Counted from the first letter of the stretch, positions 12,661 to 24,122 are shown. The stretch is DNA of 64,000 bases from Chionoecetes opilio (GCA_016584305.1 JACEEZ010018533.1:182006-246005); one strand, 5' to 3'. Notes: generated from the letters alone by a model not told the origin. Numbers and translations: made by a program.

Positions 12661-13290
12661 CACTATAACCCCTATAACTCGGCACGATAGGGGCTCTGGC
12701 CCTTGCCAAATTATGCAAATGCCCGCCACTGATATGGGTATAAAAAAAAAATTGCCGACTTTTTGTATACATGTTCACACAAGAGGTTGTGAGGGCATGA
12801 TATGCCAAGTGTAAACCAAGAGATGCAGTTTAGGGGAGCAGAGTGGATAGCGTCAGCGGGTGGCGTTCTCGAAGACCCGAGTTCGATACCCGAGTGAGAC
12901 CCATAGATCCACTTAAAATATTTCTGCACCGTCGAGTGGCCTAAGAACACCCACATGCTGTCCATTAACTCTACCTTCGACTGTGAAGTGCATGGGAGGA
13001 CACAGGGGGGCGGCATGAGCCTCTAATCACAGGCGTCGCTACAACAATCCTGCCTGCGCCACCACGGGCGAGGGCCAACCATCACAGCCCTCGAGTGAGC
13101 CTCCAGGGCCTACCATCTGAGCCCTGGAGGTCACTGCCTACAGGAGCTATAGGCATAATGTTAAAAAAAAAAAAAATATATATAATATTTTTTTTTTACC
13201 GAAATTCAAATATTTTTGCCGGCTGTCTTCGCCTTGCCGAGTTATATCAATTTCCGAGTTATACAATGCCAAGTTATAAGGGTTTTAGTG
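12661..13290. mobile_element. TA-flanked MITE containing a SINE
   Basis: The left end CACTATAACCCCTATAACTC pairs with the right end AAGTTATAAGGGTTTTAGTG (TGCC/GGCA continue inward), and both ends are flanked by TA. About half of it is the SINE at 12832-13173. The uninserted site is visible in the inverted copy near 8470-8500. Confidence 0.7.
12832..13173 (+). mobile_element. tRNA-derived SINE, family 1
   Basis: tRNA-like head with GAGTGGATAGCG and B-box GAGTTCGATACC, then the shared body (TCCACTTAAAATATTTCTGC; GAACACCCACATGC; GGACACAGGGGGGCGGC; CATCACAGCCCTCGAGTGAG), ending in an A-run at 13162-13173. It is nested in the MITE at 12661-13290. Confidence 0.85.
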
Positions 13291-13557
13291 TAGTTGCATT
13301 AGATCAGTGTTTAAGAGTTAAAACATTAAAAAGTACTGCATATTGGATGGTGGGGGGAGCTTTGACATCATGCCATCAGCCTGCGCACGCGGCAATTTTT
13401 TTCAGAACATAAGGAATTTTTTTTGAAGGCAACACCTTTCTAATAAAACAAACTATTACAATATCTTCAGTAGTTGCCGATTGACTTATAAAAAGCTTAA
13501 GGTGCATTTATCTCTGTTTTTAAAAAGGGGCGCTTGTGCCGTTTCTAATATCAGCGC

Positions 13558-13559
<2 letters not shown>

Positions 13560-13634
<75 letters not shown>

Positions 13635-13666
13635 TAATATATTTTTTTTTTTTTTTTTTTTTTTTA
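13560..13666. repeat. (TA)n followed by poly-T
   Basis: AT dinucleotides from 13560 to about 13642, then a T run to about 13665, directly before the third copy of the AGAACTAGCTATGATTGTAAG transposon 5' region. Confidence 0.9.
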
Positions 13667-13735
13667 TGAAAAGAACTAGCTATGATTGTAAGTGTTGAGT
13701 AAATCATATTTCTTTCTTTTCAGTTTGATACAAAT

Positions 13736-15738
13736 ATGTATTTTGGTCGGCGGGCTGGGTTGAAAAAGGACAGAGTAAAACTGCCAATCATTATCCCCGA
13801 TGTGGAACAGGACAGTGAGGTTGAGGTGGATGACGATGTGACAGACCCTGATTATGACCCTCTTGCCCTCTTGGGTGACAATGATGTTGATGAAAAGGAC
13901 ATCCCTTCGACATCAAAAAGTAGAAAAAGTTAGTATAATTCAGTCCATGTTGATGGAAGTGCACAGCCCTTAAATTACTGGGCATTTAAATGGTGGCACA
14001 GTTTTAAAAGCGCATGAATTACATATGCTTACCTTATATGTATTTCCCTTGTGCATTCATATTATACACTATATTCATCATAGTTTCCTCTATCGTCTGA
14101 TTGTACTTACCTTCTTGTGTTTCAGCTGTGGTTACTCCTTTGTGGCCAGTGGAACTCCCAGACGAGGATGAAGAGGATGAACAAATTCCAGCTTTCAAGA
14201 AGGCACGGATATGGGAGAAGGAGGACATCACCGTGCAGCCCTTGCCACATTATAGTCACGAGAAGCCACAGTTCATCAAGAAGCCTTATGAGTACTTCAG
14301 CATGTTTTTCACAAAGGAGCTGATTGAGCACACTGTCTATCAGACTAACCTGTATGCAAGACAGGAGAACCCGCACAACACTTTCGTCATTGATGAGGTA
14401 GAGCTGAGTGTCTTCATCGGCCTAGTGATCTACATGGGAATCCTCATACTCCCTAGCGTGAATGACTATTGGGCTGGGGAGACGAGGGTGCCACAGGTTG
14501 CAAATTACATGTCCAAGGATCGATTCAAGGAGATAAGGAGAACCCTTCACTTCAATGACAACAGCCAAGCAAATAGATCAAAGGACAGGTTCTACAAGAT
14601 TCGTCCAGTCTTCAACCTTGTCACGAAGGAATTCCTGAAAGTGCCAGCAACACCTGTCAACTCCATCAATGAGGTGATGGTAGCCTACAATGGGACCACG
14701 GCTGGTAACCTGCACCAATATATTGCCAGTAAGCCTGACATGTGTGGCTTCAAATTATTCTGCCGGGCAAGTGTAGATGGATTCATCCATGATATCATGA
14801 TGTACCAGGGTGTGACTACGTTTGATGCACACCACACTGAGCTGAGAAAAGAGGAGAAGGAGATGAAAGTCAGCATGAAAACAGTAGTTGCCCTAGTGAG
14901 GACCCTGAAAGAGCCCAAGACCTCTGCTGTATATGCTGATCACTACTTCACCAACCTTGCCCTGGCAGAGTACCTGTGGACTAAGTTTGGCTGCAGGTAT
15001 GTTGGAACTGCCCGCGAAAACCGCATTGGGTTCCCCCCTTTGACCGAGACGAAGGACATGGAGAAGAAGGCCGTCCCCAGAGGAACCTTGGACTACTGCT
15101 CTTCTGGTGGAGTCCTAGCAGCACGGTGGAAATGCAACAAGGCCGTAACAGTCCTATCTACGGATGCAGGAATCGCACCCATGAGCCAGGTCAAGTGTTA
15201 TGACAGAGCCACCAAAACACACACGGAGGTGGAGTGTCCCGATGTAATCAAAAAGTACAGCGAGCGGATGGGTGTCATTGATAAGAGTGACATGTTGACC
15301 CACTTGTACAATAGAAAGGGGTATTACATGAGGCTCTTTGGCTACATCCTGGATCTCTGTGTGTGCAACTCCTATGTGTTGTACAAGAGGGACTGCAAGG
15401 CCCTGGGAGTCGCACTCAAGCCCCTCAAGGCCTTCCGCCTGGATATATCTATCAGTGCCAGAAGTAGAAAAACAATTCAGTCCAAGGTAACCAGGGCATC
15501 CCTCTCACGACAGGAAGTTCTTCTTCCCGTGCGTGGGCAACGGTGTGAAGTGCCAAGTGTGGAGCAGCGGCAGGATGCCACCAACCTCCACCTGCCCCAC
15601 CATGTCTCCATGAGGCAGACCTGTAAGCACTGCTCTCAGAAGGGTGCCATCCACAGGTCACGGTGGATGTGTGAGATATGCCAAGTTGCCTTGTGTCTCT
15701 CTGAAGACAGGAACTGCTTTGCAGACTTCCATAATTAA
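13736..15738 (+). CDS. piggyBac transposase-derived gene (copy 2), intact ORF, first catalytic Asp is Asn
   Basis: Two exons are proposed. Exon 1 (13736-13919) encodes an acidic leader; exon 2 (14126-15738) encodes about 540 aa. The intron has a GT donor at 13920 (or 13929) and a pyrimidine-rich TTTCAG acceptor at 14121-14125; both donors and the acceptor are phase 1, so the reading frame joins. Exon 2 has the piggyBac fold: an acidic patch (DEDEEDEQ), the DDE core with SINEVMVAYNG, KPDMCGFKLF, YADHYFTNLALAEYL and GVIDKSDMLTHLYN, and a C-terminal zinc-binding domain (CKHC, CEIC). Catalytic Asp 2 (YAD) and Asp 3 (VID) are present, but Asp 1, normally [IV]-D-E, is Asn. The uninterrupted ORF with a dead catalytic site could be a recently inactivated element or a domesticated gene. 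The leader is shared with a different transposon at 10070, so the exon 1 junction is less certain than exon 2. Confidence 0.8.
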
Positions 15739-16803
15739 GGGCTTCAAAATGTGAAGTTAGTTCAAATGAATTGGGATTTTAAAGTTTTATATACTGTATA
15801 TATATATTATTTTTTTGTACTTGCATGATAAGTTTTTTTATATATAAATCTTGAACTTGAAGTATAAGTTTCAGTTATATCCTTCATTACCATATGATTT
15901 ACGATGCTAAGAAACATTTTAAAAGAAAAAGATAAATGAAATTGCATTATAGTGAAAATAATTTGCATAAAAAAAAATGTCCAAAAGAGCCCATTTGGGA
16001 TGAGCCGTGGTCCGTCCTGAGTAGCCCGAGATCCCCAAATGGGCTGCCAATTGTTTTGTCTATGGTGGTAATATTTCCCAAGATTTTCAGAAATGCACAT
16101 GAGTAAAAATGTCTTTATAGGCCTGATTTTTTACATACCAAGTCAAATTTTTTTTTTCAATTCCAAGGAAATCATGAAGTAGATCTTAAAGGGTTAAAGT
16201 TAAATGATATTTAGAAGTAGATACTCACAAAATAGATTATTACGTGAGGCTTGAGGTGCCGAAATGGTGGGTGGGAGGTGTTGGCAGCGTTAGTGGGGCT
16301 ATACTCTGGTTTTTTTTAACGGTGAAAAATCCTGACCGCTTGCTGCTTACTGACTGATATTTGATCCCAGTAGAAGGGACTACTACGGTTCTTCTAAATT
16401 TCAGTTGTATTTTATCATAATTAACCATATTATCAGGTAAACAGGCATAATTATAAGCATGAGACTAAGATAGAATGGAATTTTCGCCTCGTTAAATAAA
16501 ATAGACTATAGGAAGCGTCACCATCGTTGCTAGATGGCAGTTTAGTTTCTAATGTTATGAATTTTCTACGCCTGTTAGGCTTGATGCTTACTAGACATGC
16601 AGACTATATACTCAAAATATTCCATGAAAATAAGTGCAGCAGTGAAATGCAATACTTTAGTTTCGGCGGAAAAAAACAAACAAAGCTGCCATGTAGCTGG
16701 TCTGCACACCCAAAACTTATGAGTTGGTTCTGTTATGGACTTCGTTAAAAAAAATATCTATTTTAGGGTACTAAATAGTTTTTCAATATTTTCATACTGT
16801 ATA
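15739..16803. other. 3' flank of the piggyBac gene; no gene seen
   Basis: AT-rich. An inverted repeat AGCCCATTTGGG (15988-15999) / CCCAAATGGGCT (16034-16045) could form a hairpin. No ORF with family resemblance. The piggyBac element's 3' terminal repeat was not located. Confidence 0.4.
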
Positions 16804-17321
16804 CAGTAAACCCTCACTATAACGAACCAGTTGGGGGGAAGGGGGTGACGTTATATCTGAGGGATCCAAACTTTTTGCATATAGCAAACTTTGTTCGTTA
16901 TATACGGTGAAAGTTTGCCATTTCTGACAATTTCCGTGTATAATGAACTTTGCTACATTAGGTAAAAGTTTGTATACATACGTACATGCAGCCATCACAA
17001 ATACTACACACATACAGGGTAATTAAAACCATACATGGTGAGGTACGGGAGGCAGGCAATGTTGTGAGGCACGGGAGGACGTGAGAGGAGGTGTTTACAC
17101 TCGGGTCGACAAAGCCAGACTGATCGGCATGCATCCGTGCACCGCCCGGTCGGCTTTGTTTTCACTGCCACCGTCTGACTGTGTACATGTTTGGCCGGCA
17201 CACCAACGAACCAAACCCCGCATTCACCGAATTTATTCGGTAAATCCCCGCATATATCGGACTGGCAGAAAAAGCAGCTGAAATTTGTTATATTAAAGTC
17301 CTTAAAAGCGTGAGTTTACTG
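16804..17321. mobile_element. TA-flanked MITE, CAGTAAACCCTCA ends
   Basis: Left end CAGTAAACCCTCACTATAAC, right end GCGTGAGTTTACTG; the inner bases differ by one indel, and TA flanks both sides. Interior landmarks (GGGATCCAAACTTTTTGC, TTCGTTATATACGG, GCCGGTCGGCTTTG-like block, CCCCGCATATATCGG) recur in fragments at 3868-4115 and 9815-9935, so this is the most complete copy in the window. No coding capacity. Confidence 0.75.
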
Positions 17322-17938
17322 TATTTACAATTTTGTCCGTAACTTCGAATCTCTTGCATGAAATGCATTTTGGGTAAATTTTTTTGAAGTCTTATGGCAG
17401 ATTGGTTTAGCCCCTGGAGTTGGCTGCATATAGCAATGAAATGCAATACATTTAATATGGGAAGGGAGCCTGCATGGGGACTCGAGCATGATTACCCCTG
17501 GGAATGGCATCGTAGGGTGGGCGAGGCGACACGCCCCTCGGTGTATGCCCCCAATTGATGATGATAAATGTGTATGAGGCTCAGGAATGGATCTCATCTT
17601 GCATTATCTCTCCCTCTCTTCTGCATAGCTGAGAAAAGAAGAGAGAGCGAGAGATGAGGAAATTAATAACGGAAGGAAAAGTGATGATAATGTTAAAGGA
17701 GGAAATTGCTCATAAGCAGATGGAGAAACTGAAGATTAATAGGAGAGAGAGAGAGAGAGAGAAGGCACTGGCCAGTCTCCCATTCTTATCAGACGTAAGA
17801 GGAAAAACGAATTTACACAATTGTATTTAGTGCCTCAAAATCTAGACAATTAAAAGTATAGAACGTTGCTTTCACCTCATTCAGTGTAACCGTTTTTCCC
17901 TGAATGAACAACTAAAATATTGTAGTCTCGTCCTTTAA
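17322..17938. other. No gene seen
   Basis: Unique-looking sequence with a short (GA)n tract at 17742-17762. No supported ORF. Confidence 0.4.
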
Positions 17939-18141
17939 CCCCTTGTGGCCTAGAATGTAATTTTCATTGTAATCTGGGTACCATTAGATGATTTTTAGTG
18001 AACAAAAGCAATATTTTATAGCTATGACCTGTTTAGTATCCTTGTCCACTGGCTAATTTAGTATATTCAGTTACTTTATGTAATTTTAAGGCTCCACAAC
18101 ACAATTTTTTATTGCAAAGGAAAGATCTGGGCGTGAAGGGG
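17939..18141 (+). mobile_element. TTAA-type MITE, copy 2
   Basis: Starts CCCCTTGTGGCCTAGAATG after TTAA and ends GATCTGGGCGTGAAGGGG before TTGA. Conserved internal blocks are GGTACCATTAGA, CAATATTTTATAG, TGACCTGTTTAG and GCAAAGGAAAGATCTGGG. The imperfect inverted ends (CCCCTT..GCCCAGA) and TTAA flanks point to the piggyBac superfamily. Confidence 0.85.
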
Positions 18142-18149
18142 TTGACCTA

Positions 18150-18466
18150 TAAAGTCTGGATGGCCGCTCACAAGGCCATATAGGGTATTTACCAGGTCCT
18201 GATGGCCGCTCACTAGGCCATATAGGGTATTTACCATGACCGGATGGCTGCTCACTAGGCCATATAGGGTATTTACCATGACCGGATGGCCGCTCACAAG
18301 GCCATATTGGGTATTAATCATGCATGACCAGATGGCCGCTCACAAGGCCATATAGGGTATTTACCATGACCAGATGGCCGCTCACAAGGCCATATAGGGT
18401 ATTTACCATGACCGGATGGCTGCTCACAAGGCCATATAGGGTATTTACCATGACCGGATGGCCTCT
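18150..18466. repeat. 42-bp tandem repeat, about 7-8 copies
   Basis: Unit CATATAGGGTATTTACCATG + ACCGGATGGCYGCTCACAAGGC, with an early variant (CAGGTCCTGATGG) and one copy holding an extra CATGCATGACC near 18318. The 42-bp length keeps every frame open, giving repetitive ORFs on both strands that are not genes. Confidence 0.9.
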
Positions 18467-18469
18467 CAG

Positions 18470-19056
18470 AAGACACAGCAGCGCCTGCCATACCTTTGAT
18501 AGAAATTGCAGCTTTTTCCGTGTGACTTCTTCCAACAAGCATTTGACGAAAGTTGCCAAGGATGGCACTTGTCATTTCATCAATTAGTACTTGGATTGCA
18601 AATTGATTTTACCTTATGTAAAAGAAAAACGGGGGTCTTTGCCTGCTCTTTCTTTACTATTTTATACAATTATCATGTAAAGCTTATAGTTGTTTAATTT
18701 AGTACTTGTAGCTCAGTTACCCTATAGATAGACATGGTGTAGTGAATCATATGAGGTGCCTATGTTTGGTAGTGGCAGTGAGTCGAAGGAGGAAGACAAA
18801 GAGTGAGGAAAAGGAGGTTATTTTCGTGATCGCTCCTCTCCACCGTCAAGGCCGTGATTTTGCCACACATCCCCAGTTGACTACGTGCTCTGTACTGCTG
18901 TTGACTGTAATGCTTAATTGACGTGCTCCCTATAGAAGTGAGGCAAGTTTCCAAAGGTCGAAACTGAGTTATCATTGCACCGGTCTGGAATTGGAGCATA
19001 GAGTATCTGTGTAAAAAGTTGCCTTGAATTGAAACCAGAAAGGTCTTTAAAGGCTA
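18470..19056. other. No gene seen
   Basis: No supported ORF and no clear repeat; it separates the 42-bp array from the composite element at 19057. Confidence 0.4.
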
Positions 19057-19159
19057 TAGGAGAACCTCGTTTATCCGGCACCCACGGGGGGGGGGGAGCG
19101 CATGCCGGATAACTCATTTTGCCGTTGTTTTGAGAGTTACTCTTATGGAATCGCCCAAA

Positions 19160-19229
<70 letters not shown>

Positions 19230-19447
19230 CCATCACAAGGAACCGGCCAAGGGCACAACAAAATTGGGTAATACAAAGCCCGCTTAGTTGCCAGTCCCTA
19301 TAAAGAAGACAGTAAGAGAATAAAATAAAAAAGTGGGGTGAGCCAATTTAGTTCGGGAGGTGTCTTGTTACTCTTATTTTGAAAAGATGTAAGTCATAGG
19401 AAAGTGGAAAAATAGAAACAGGAAGAGAGTTCCAGAGTTTATCAGTG

Positions 19448-19480
<33 letters not shown>

Positions 19481-19550
19481 CCTGGGTCGATTAGTGCCAT
19501 TGTTTTGAGGCTGCCGTTGTTTTAAATGCCGGTTAAACGAGGTTCTCCTG
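19057..19550 (-). mobile_element. Composite TA element carrying a LINE 3' fragment, copy 1
   Basis: Ends TAGGAGAACCTCGTTTATCC and, in reverse complement, CAGGAGAACCTCGTTTAACC, flanked by TA. Between the ends, on the minus strand, lies the C-terminal LINE segment reading WNSLPVSIFP / SYDLHLFKR, bordered by a poly-T (19166-19229) and a poly-A (19448-19478) tract. The same composite exists in inverse orientation at 43704-44129. Confidence 0.75.
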
Positions 19551-20325
19551 TATTTTTATTAAAATGCAGGAAAAAAAAGATGGTGTCTTCCTCCCTAATG
19601 GTCATAAATATGTGTTTATTGTCATTTCTGCGCGAATGGCCGCGAAGCCCAAAAATGGCCGATTCTCCGTCCGTTACGATCAAAACGCCAGGAATTTGCT
19701 TGCCTTCTCCTAGGTTCGAGAGGGTGACGCGCGGTCTGGCGCGCCATCTCAGGGGGTTGCCAGACCGCGCGAAACTTTTGAAAATTTAATAACTTTAGCC
19801 AGTCAGCCTCGGAGAATCGGGTTATGGCGAATTATCGCAGTTGATTCGCGGGAAGGTCGTACGTGATTCGCTATTACCTGCGATAAAATAGCGTCCCCAT
19901 TGCGTTCTATCGCCATAGGAACGCCAATAATGGCGATGTTGCGCGGGTGTATCTGGCAGCTGCAGGTACTAACGATGTGGCAACGACGCATCTTCACGCA
20001 TGCGCAACTCGCTCGCCCCTAAGTACGAGCGATGGGCGACGTTCTTTCATTCTCACCCAGCCACTGCGCTTCACGGACGTTCCCTCGCCACCTGATACAC
20101 GTGCCCCCACCCCACCACCATGGTCAAAATACCCAAGAATGAGAATATAACCACCAAGAGGGCTCTTCTTCAGGAGGAAGAGACGCCCCCATCGCCTGCA
20201 AGTGAGCCTGCTTTTACGTTGGAGCCCCAGGGTGAGGAAGAACCCCAATTTGTGAATCCAAACATGAAACTGATACAGAGGACAACGGGGATTGGAGTGA
20301 CATACCCAGGACGGACGCAGACACT

Positions 20326-22305
20326 TTGGATGAGGAAGGGCACCACGAATGCGTGAGGGCAGGCAGGAGGAAGCCCCTTCAAGTACCTGCCGACGTGGAG
20401 ATGGAGCTAGGTGAGTGGCTCCAGGAAAATATATTCTTATATGACAGGAGCCTGAACGAGTACCGCAACAAGGCCAGGAAGGACCGTGTTAGGTCAGAAA
20501 AGGGTGCCACTCTTAACCCCCCTCTCTCAGGTGATGACATAGGAAGGTGGATAAAGGGCATGAGGACCAGGTATGGCAAACTTACCAATCTCAAAAGTGG
20601 ATCTGGCTCCAAAACCATCACACAGCGGGACAAGTGGATTTTTGATTTATTCGGCTTCCTCAGGAAACATATCGTAAGACAGAAGACCACAAAGACCCTT
20701 GGACTAAAGGAGGTATGTAGAAATTTTATTATACGTAGAGGTAATTAATAATAGACTCATGCTAACATAGTATACACGTTGTTTTATCTCCAAGAACTAC
20801 ATAAAAAGGAATTATTCCAGAAAAATGTCTTCCTCACGGCGGCAGTTTTTACACTAATCATTGGGTAGAGCTCGTCATTCTGAACATCTTGAATCCAAAG
20901 AGTATATGTCACAAATGATTTTCAATTTTATTTTGATCAAAATAAGTGTCATTAGAAGTAGAGCCATTGAACAATTTTATTTGATATCAAAATCGTATAT
21001 TATATTATTATGGTCAGCATACAAGTTACAATAATAAGTCAACTAAAATATGTTTCTCTGCAGTCTGCTGCTGTGGCCGCCCTAGCTCCAGCCCCAACTC
21101 CTGTCCCCCAGGCCTCTGGACCCTCCACCTCCACATCAGCCACCACCTCGTCAGCACCCGTGTCTGCCTCCACCTCCTCCACTCCACCAGTTCCTTCAGA
21201 TGAGGCGGCGCCCCTGGGGAGCCCGGAGGAGGCCCAGCAGGCGTCAAAGAAGAGGAGGCAGCACAGCCACTATGCTCACGCCACAGAGCATCTCGCTCTG
21301 GAAAAGGTAAGAGAAATGCAAATAAATTTTGTATCAAGGCAATATATCCATGAAAAAAAGTTTATTAATTGCTGAGGACCACGTGTTCCATTTTCTCGAT
21401 AGGTTATTGAAATATATGTTAATACTTAAAAAGAGTTAGTGATTGGTTAGGAACACGTTCTAATCAGAGGAGGACCACAGGTAAACTTTATCTATTTTTA
21501 AAACTATACCCGTAAAAAGTCTACTCCTTGCTAAGGAACCCGTGTTCCAATCCCATGAGAATTTTAATGTTTGAGGATGCTTTAAATACGTTTAAAGTGA
21601 TTCCTAAATTTTGAACACGTGCCCCTACAAATTTGTTAATGTAATTTTAAGGCCAATTTTACATTTATAGCCCCATTTTTTGTTTTCTGTTACTACTAGC
21701 ATTAACTAAACATTAATTTTTCTTTTCTTTTAGATAGGTTAAATAACAGTTACTAATTATTATTATTTATTTTTTTGAAGATTTTTGAGAGGCACGACAC
21801 GGCGATGGAAAGGTTCCTGGAGAACCAGCTCCAGCAGGAGGCCAAGCGGGATAGGGACGTGGAGTGGTGGCGGTCCAGCCTCACAGATTCCATAGGTCAT
21901 CAACTGCGCCCAGTCCACCACAGTTACCTCGTGGACCTTGTTGTTGAGACGGCCAACGTTACAAAGAAATACATAAAATTGAGCAGGGAGCGTTTTGGGG
22001 ACCCTGACGAGACATCCCAGGGTCTGCCACCACCACCCTCCTTAGCTCCAGGATCATCTACCCCAAGAACTCCCCCCCCCCAGTCCTGGAATCCTGTCTT
22101 CACACCACAGCAGGGCCCTGGCTCCACACACCAGCAGGCACACCAGCAGGCCCAGGCACTGTTCTCACAGTTTGTGGCTGCTGTGAGGACACCCACCCAT
22201 CCTAGGTTTGATTATGGAAATATGTCGTTTAATCTAACATATGCTGAACTCTACTCCATCTGCCTCCCCCCACCCCTTCCAGCAGGATGGCCAACATGGT
22301 CATAA
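20326..22305 (+). CDS. MADF/Myb-SANT-like protein of the Harbinger element
   Basis: Exons 20326-20712, 21064-21306 and 21781-22305, all joined in phase 0 at AG|GTATGT, CTGCAG, AAG|GTAAGA and GAAG sites. The first exon carries a MADF-like domain: ELGEWLQENIFLYDRSLNEY, then IKGMRTRYGKLT and ITQRDKWIFDLFGFLRKHI. Exon 2 is Pro/Ser/Thr-rich linker. Exon 3 has a charged helix and a Pro/Gln-rich C-terminus. In Harbinger elements this partner protein binds the transposon ends and brings the transposase to DNA in the nucleus. The frame is open upstream to about 20280 (DNGDWSDIPRTDAD) but an in-frame natural start further up is not clear: an ATG-led ORF from 20120 is in another frame, so a frameshift near 20275 is possible. 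Confidence 0.7.
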
Positions 22306-22641
22306 TGATAATAAAAATAAGTAGGTGGTCTGTGTGGGTTTGGTGATATTTTTTGGCTGTGTGGAGGACCTTTTTATGTGTGCCTTGTATGAACATGTTT
22401 CCTTTTTCACAGGTATCAATATTTTTTTCTTTATGTGGACATAGTTTTTTCAATAAATTTGTTTTTAAAACTTCACTACTGATTATGCTTTACCTTTAAC
22501 TAAGATTTGCAGGTTAATAGTGTGATAGTTTTAATTAATAGCAAAATGGTGGAATAACAAAGAAATATAAATATTTTTGGAGCATACCTCATATCTTAGA
22601 ATTCTGCCATGGAACACTCCCATGGGGTGAGGAACAGTAGT

Positions 22642-23818
22642 CTATGAGATAGTTCCGTTGGACTCTGGCAGACTGGGTAGCCCTGTTGCCTCCAGGTTAG
22701 TCGGGAATACCCTGCTGAGTCTGTAGTTATATATCCTCTCTGGTTTAGTCAGGTTTCTATTGGGGTATGGCTTCATCATCCAGTTGCGGAGAGAGAAAGC
22801 ATAATCTCCCACGAGGAAGTAGCTTACAGGGTGTGCAGTGGGGTCTCCTGGTAGTGGTTCTGCAGGAGGAAGGTTGGCTTGCTTGTTTTTCAAAAGTTCT
22901 GACAACTTAGACTGTGCAAAGACACCCCCATCCGACTCTGACCCCACAGCTCCCACATCCATGAACATGAACTTTTAGTCATAATCAACCACAGCAAGCA
23001 GGATCATTGAGAAGTACTTCTTGTAGTTGTAATAGTGGGACCCACTGAAGGCTGGATTTTTGATGCGGATGTGCTTCCCATCTATAGCCCCCAGGGTATT
23101 GGGGAAATCCCAACGCTCATAAAACCCACGGGCAACTTCCTTCCAGCCCTCGGGTGTGTCAGGCATCTGCATGACCTCATCCCCATATGCTGCTACAATG
23201 GCTCGGCAGGTCTCAGGTACAAGTAGGGAGATGGTGTTGGGAGCAATGCGAAAGGCATACCCGAGACTTGTATGAATTCCCGGTTGCTAGGAATCTGAGG
23301 GTTATTGCAACACGTAGGGCAGGCTCCAATGGCTCCCTCCAGAACGTTCTTGATTTCTCAATGTGGGGTCGTACATGTTCAACAATTTGATTGAAAAGGT
23401 CAGCATCCAGACGGGTGAAGTTTCTATAGAGTAGGGGATCTTCTTCTGCCAGTTCACGCATGAGATTCTCATGATGCCCATGGGAGGCACGACGGGTTAG
23501 GTAGGGGCGTACCCAGACACTTCGGGGCTTCCTTCTCTTCCTACGGTTTTTGAGGTGCAACCAGAGCCTGACCATGGTCATTAGATGGCTTCTTTGATAA
23601 CAAAGAAAAGCTTTAACGAATTCAGGCTCCTCCACAATGTCTTCGGTAATAAGATTAAGGTACTCCATGATGGCAATGCAGCAGCTGAAGGGGTATTTTG
23701 AGCACTGTGCAGCCAGGTAGTGGGCATCCACTATATATACCACCGTGCCCCACCCACAACGTGCCCACGAATGTCTACGAATTATCGCTAGAACGAACGC
23801 AGGGCAATCGCAATGCAT
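22642..23818 (-). pseudogene. PIF/Harbinger transposase pseudogene (ALP1/HARBI1-like)
   Basis: The minus-strand protein shows the family order: LDADLFNQIVEHVRPHI, ALRVAITLRFLATGNSYKS, then GWKEVARGFYERWDFPNTLG with AIDGKHIRIKNP (first catalytic Asp), SGSHYYNYKKYFSMILLAVV, and SESDGGVFAQSKL (second Asp region), followed by FLVGDYAFSLRNWMMKPYP. Two lesions are seen: a one-base frameshift near 23268 just after the NSYKS motif, and an in-frame TAA at 22975-22977 where the family normally has an aromatic residue (YD-stop-KF). It is therefore inactive as it stands, although the rest is well preserved, suggesting recent decay. Confidence 0.85.
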
Positions 23819-24122
23819 GCGAGAATCTATTGCAAATTATCGCCCTAAATGACAGCACATTGTAGTGGATTCGCCGACCTTATGATACATCGCCATCGCA
23901 AGTTGGGCGATACATCGCTGTAGGCTGTGGCCTTCCCTCGAATATATTGCGCCTCATCTCCAACGATTGCGTTGGCAGGGCGAATGAACGCGGGGTGGTC
24001 GAGGGACATGGCGATGGGGTTCGCTCAAAATGGCGATTTCTGTCAAGAGCCTAGACTTCGCCATTTCCGGACGGGGAATCCGGAACGAATTGGCCATTTT
24101 TTTGTTCGCAGACATTCGCGCA

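Larger units (their letters stand above)
10010..13361 (+). mobile_element. DNA transposon encoding an SDNC-type transposase-like protein
   Basis: The boundaries are inferred from where similarity to the inverted copy (8413-9810) starts and stops: AAGAACTAGCTATGATTGTAAG at the 5' side, and TACTGCATATTGGATGGTG..GAGCTTT at the 3' side. It contains the pseudogene at 10070-12122, a long 3' region, and a TA-flanked MITE (12661-13290) that itself holds a SINE. Because the left copy lacks that MITE, it provides an empty site for that insertion. Terminal inverted repeats and target duplication were not identified. Confidence 0.65.
19629..24122. mobile_element. PIF/Harbinger transposon with two convergent genes
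   Basis: Left end TGCGCGAATGGCCGCGAAG at 19629 and right end, reverse complement, TGCGCGAATGTCTGCGAAC at 24122; both continue with AAAATGGCC-ATTC and CCGTCCG, so the inverted ends extend imperfectly for about 60 bp. Inside are the two hallmark Harbinger genes: a MADF/Myb-like DNA-binding protein (+, 20326-22305) and an ALP1/HARBI1-type transposase (-, 23818-22642). Both flanks between gene and end (about 19800-19950 and 23770-23950) are dense in GCGAT/ATCGC motifs. The exact target duplication (expected 3 bp) was not resolved. Confidence 0.75.
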
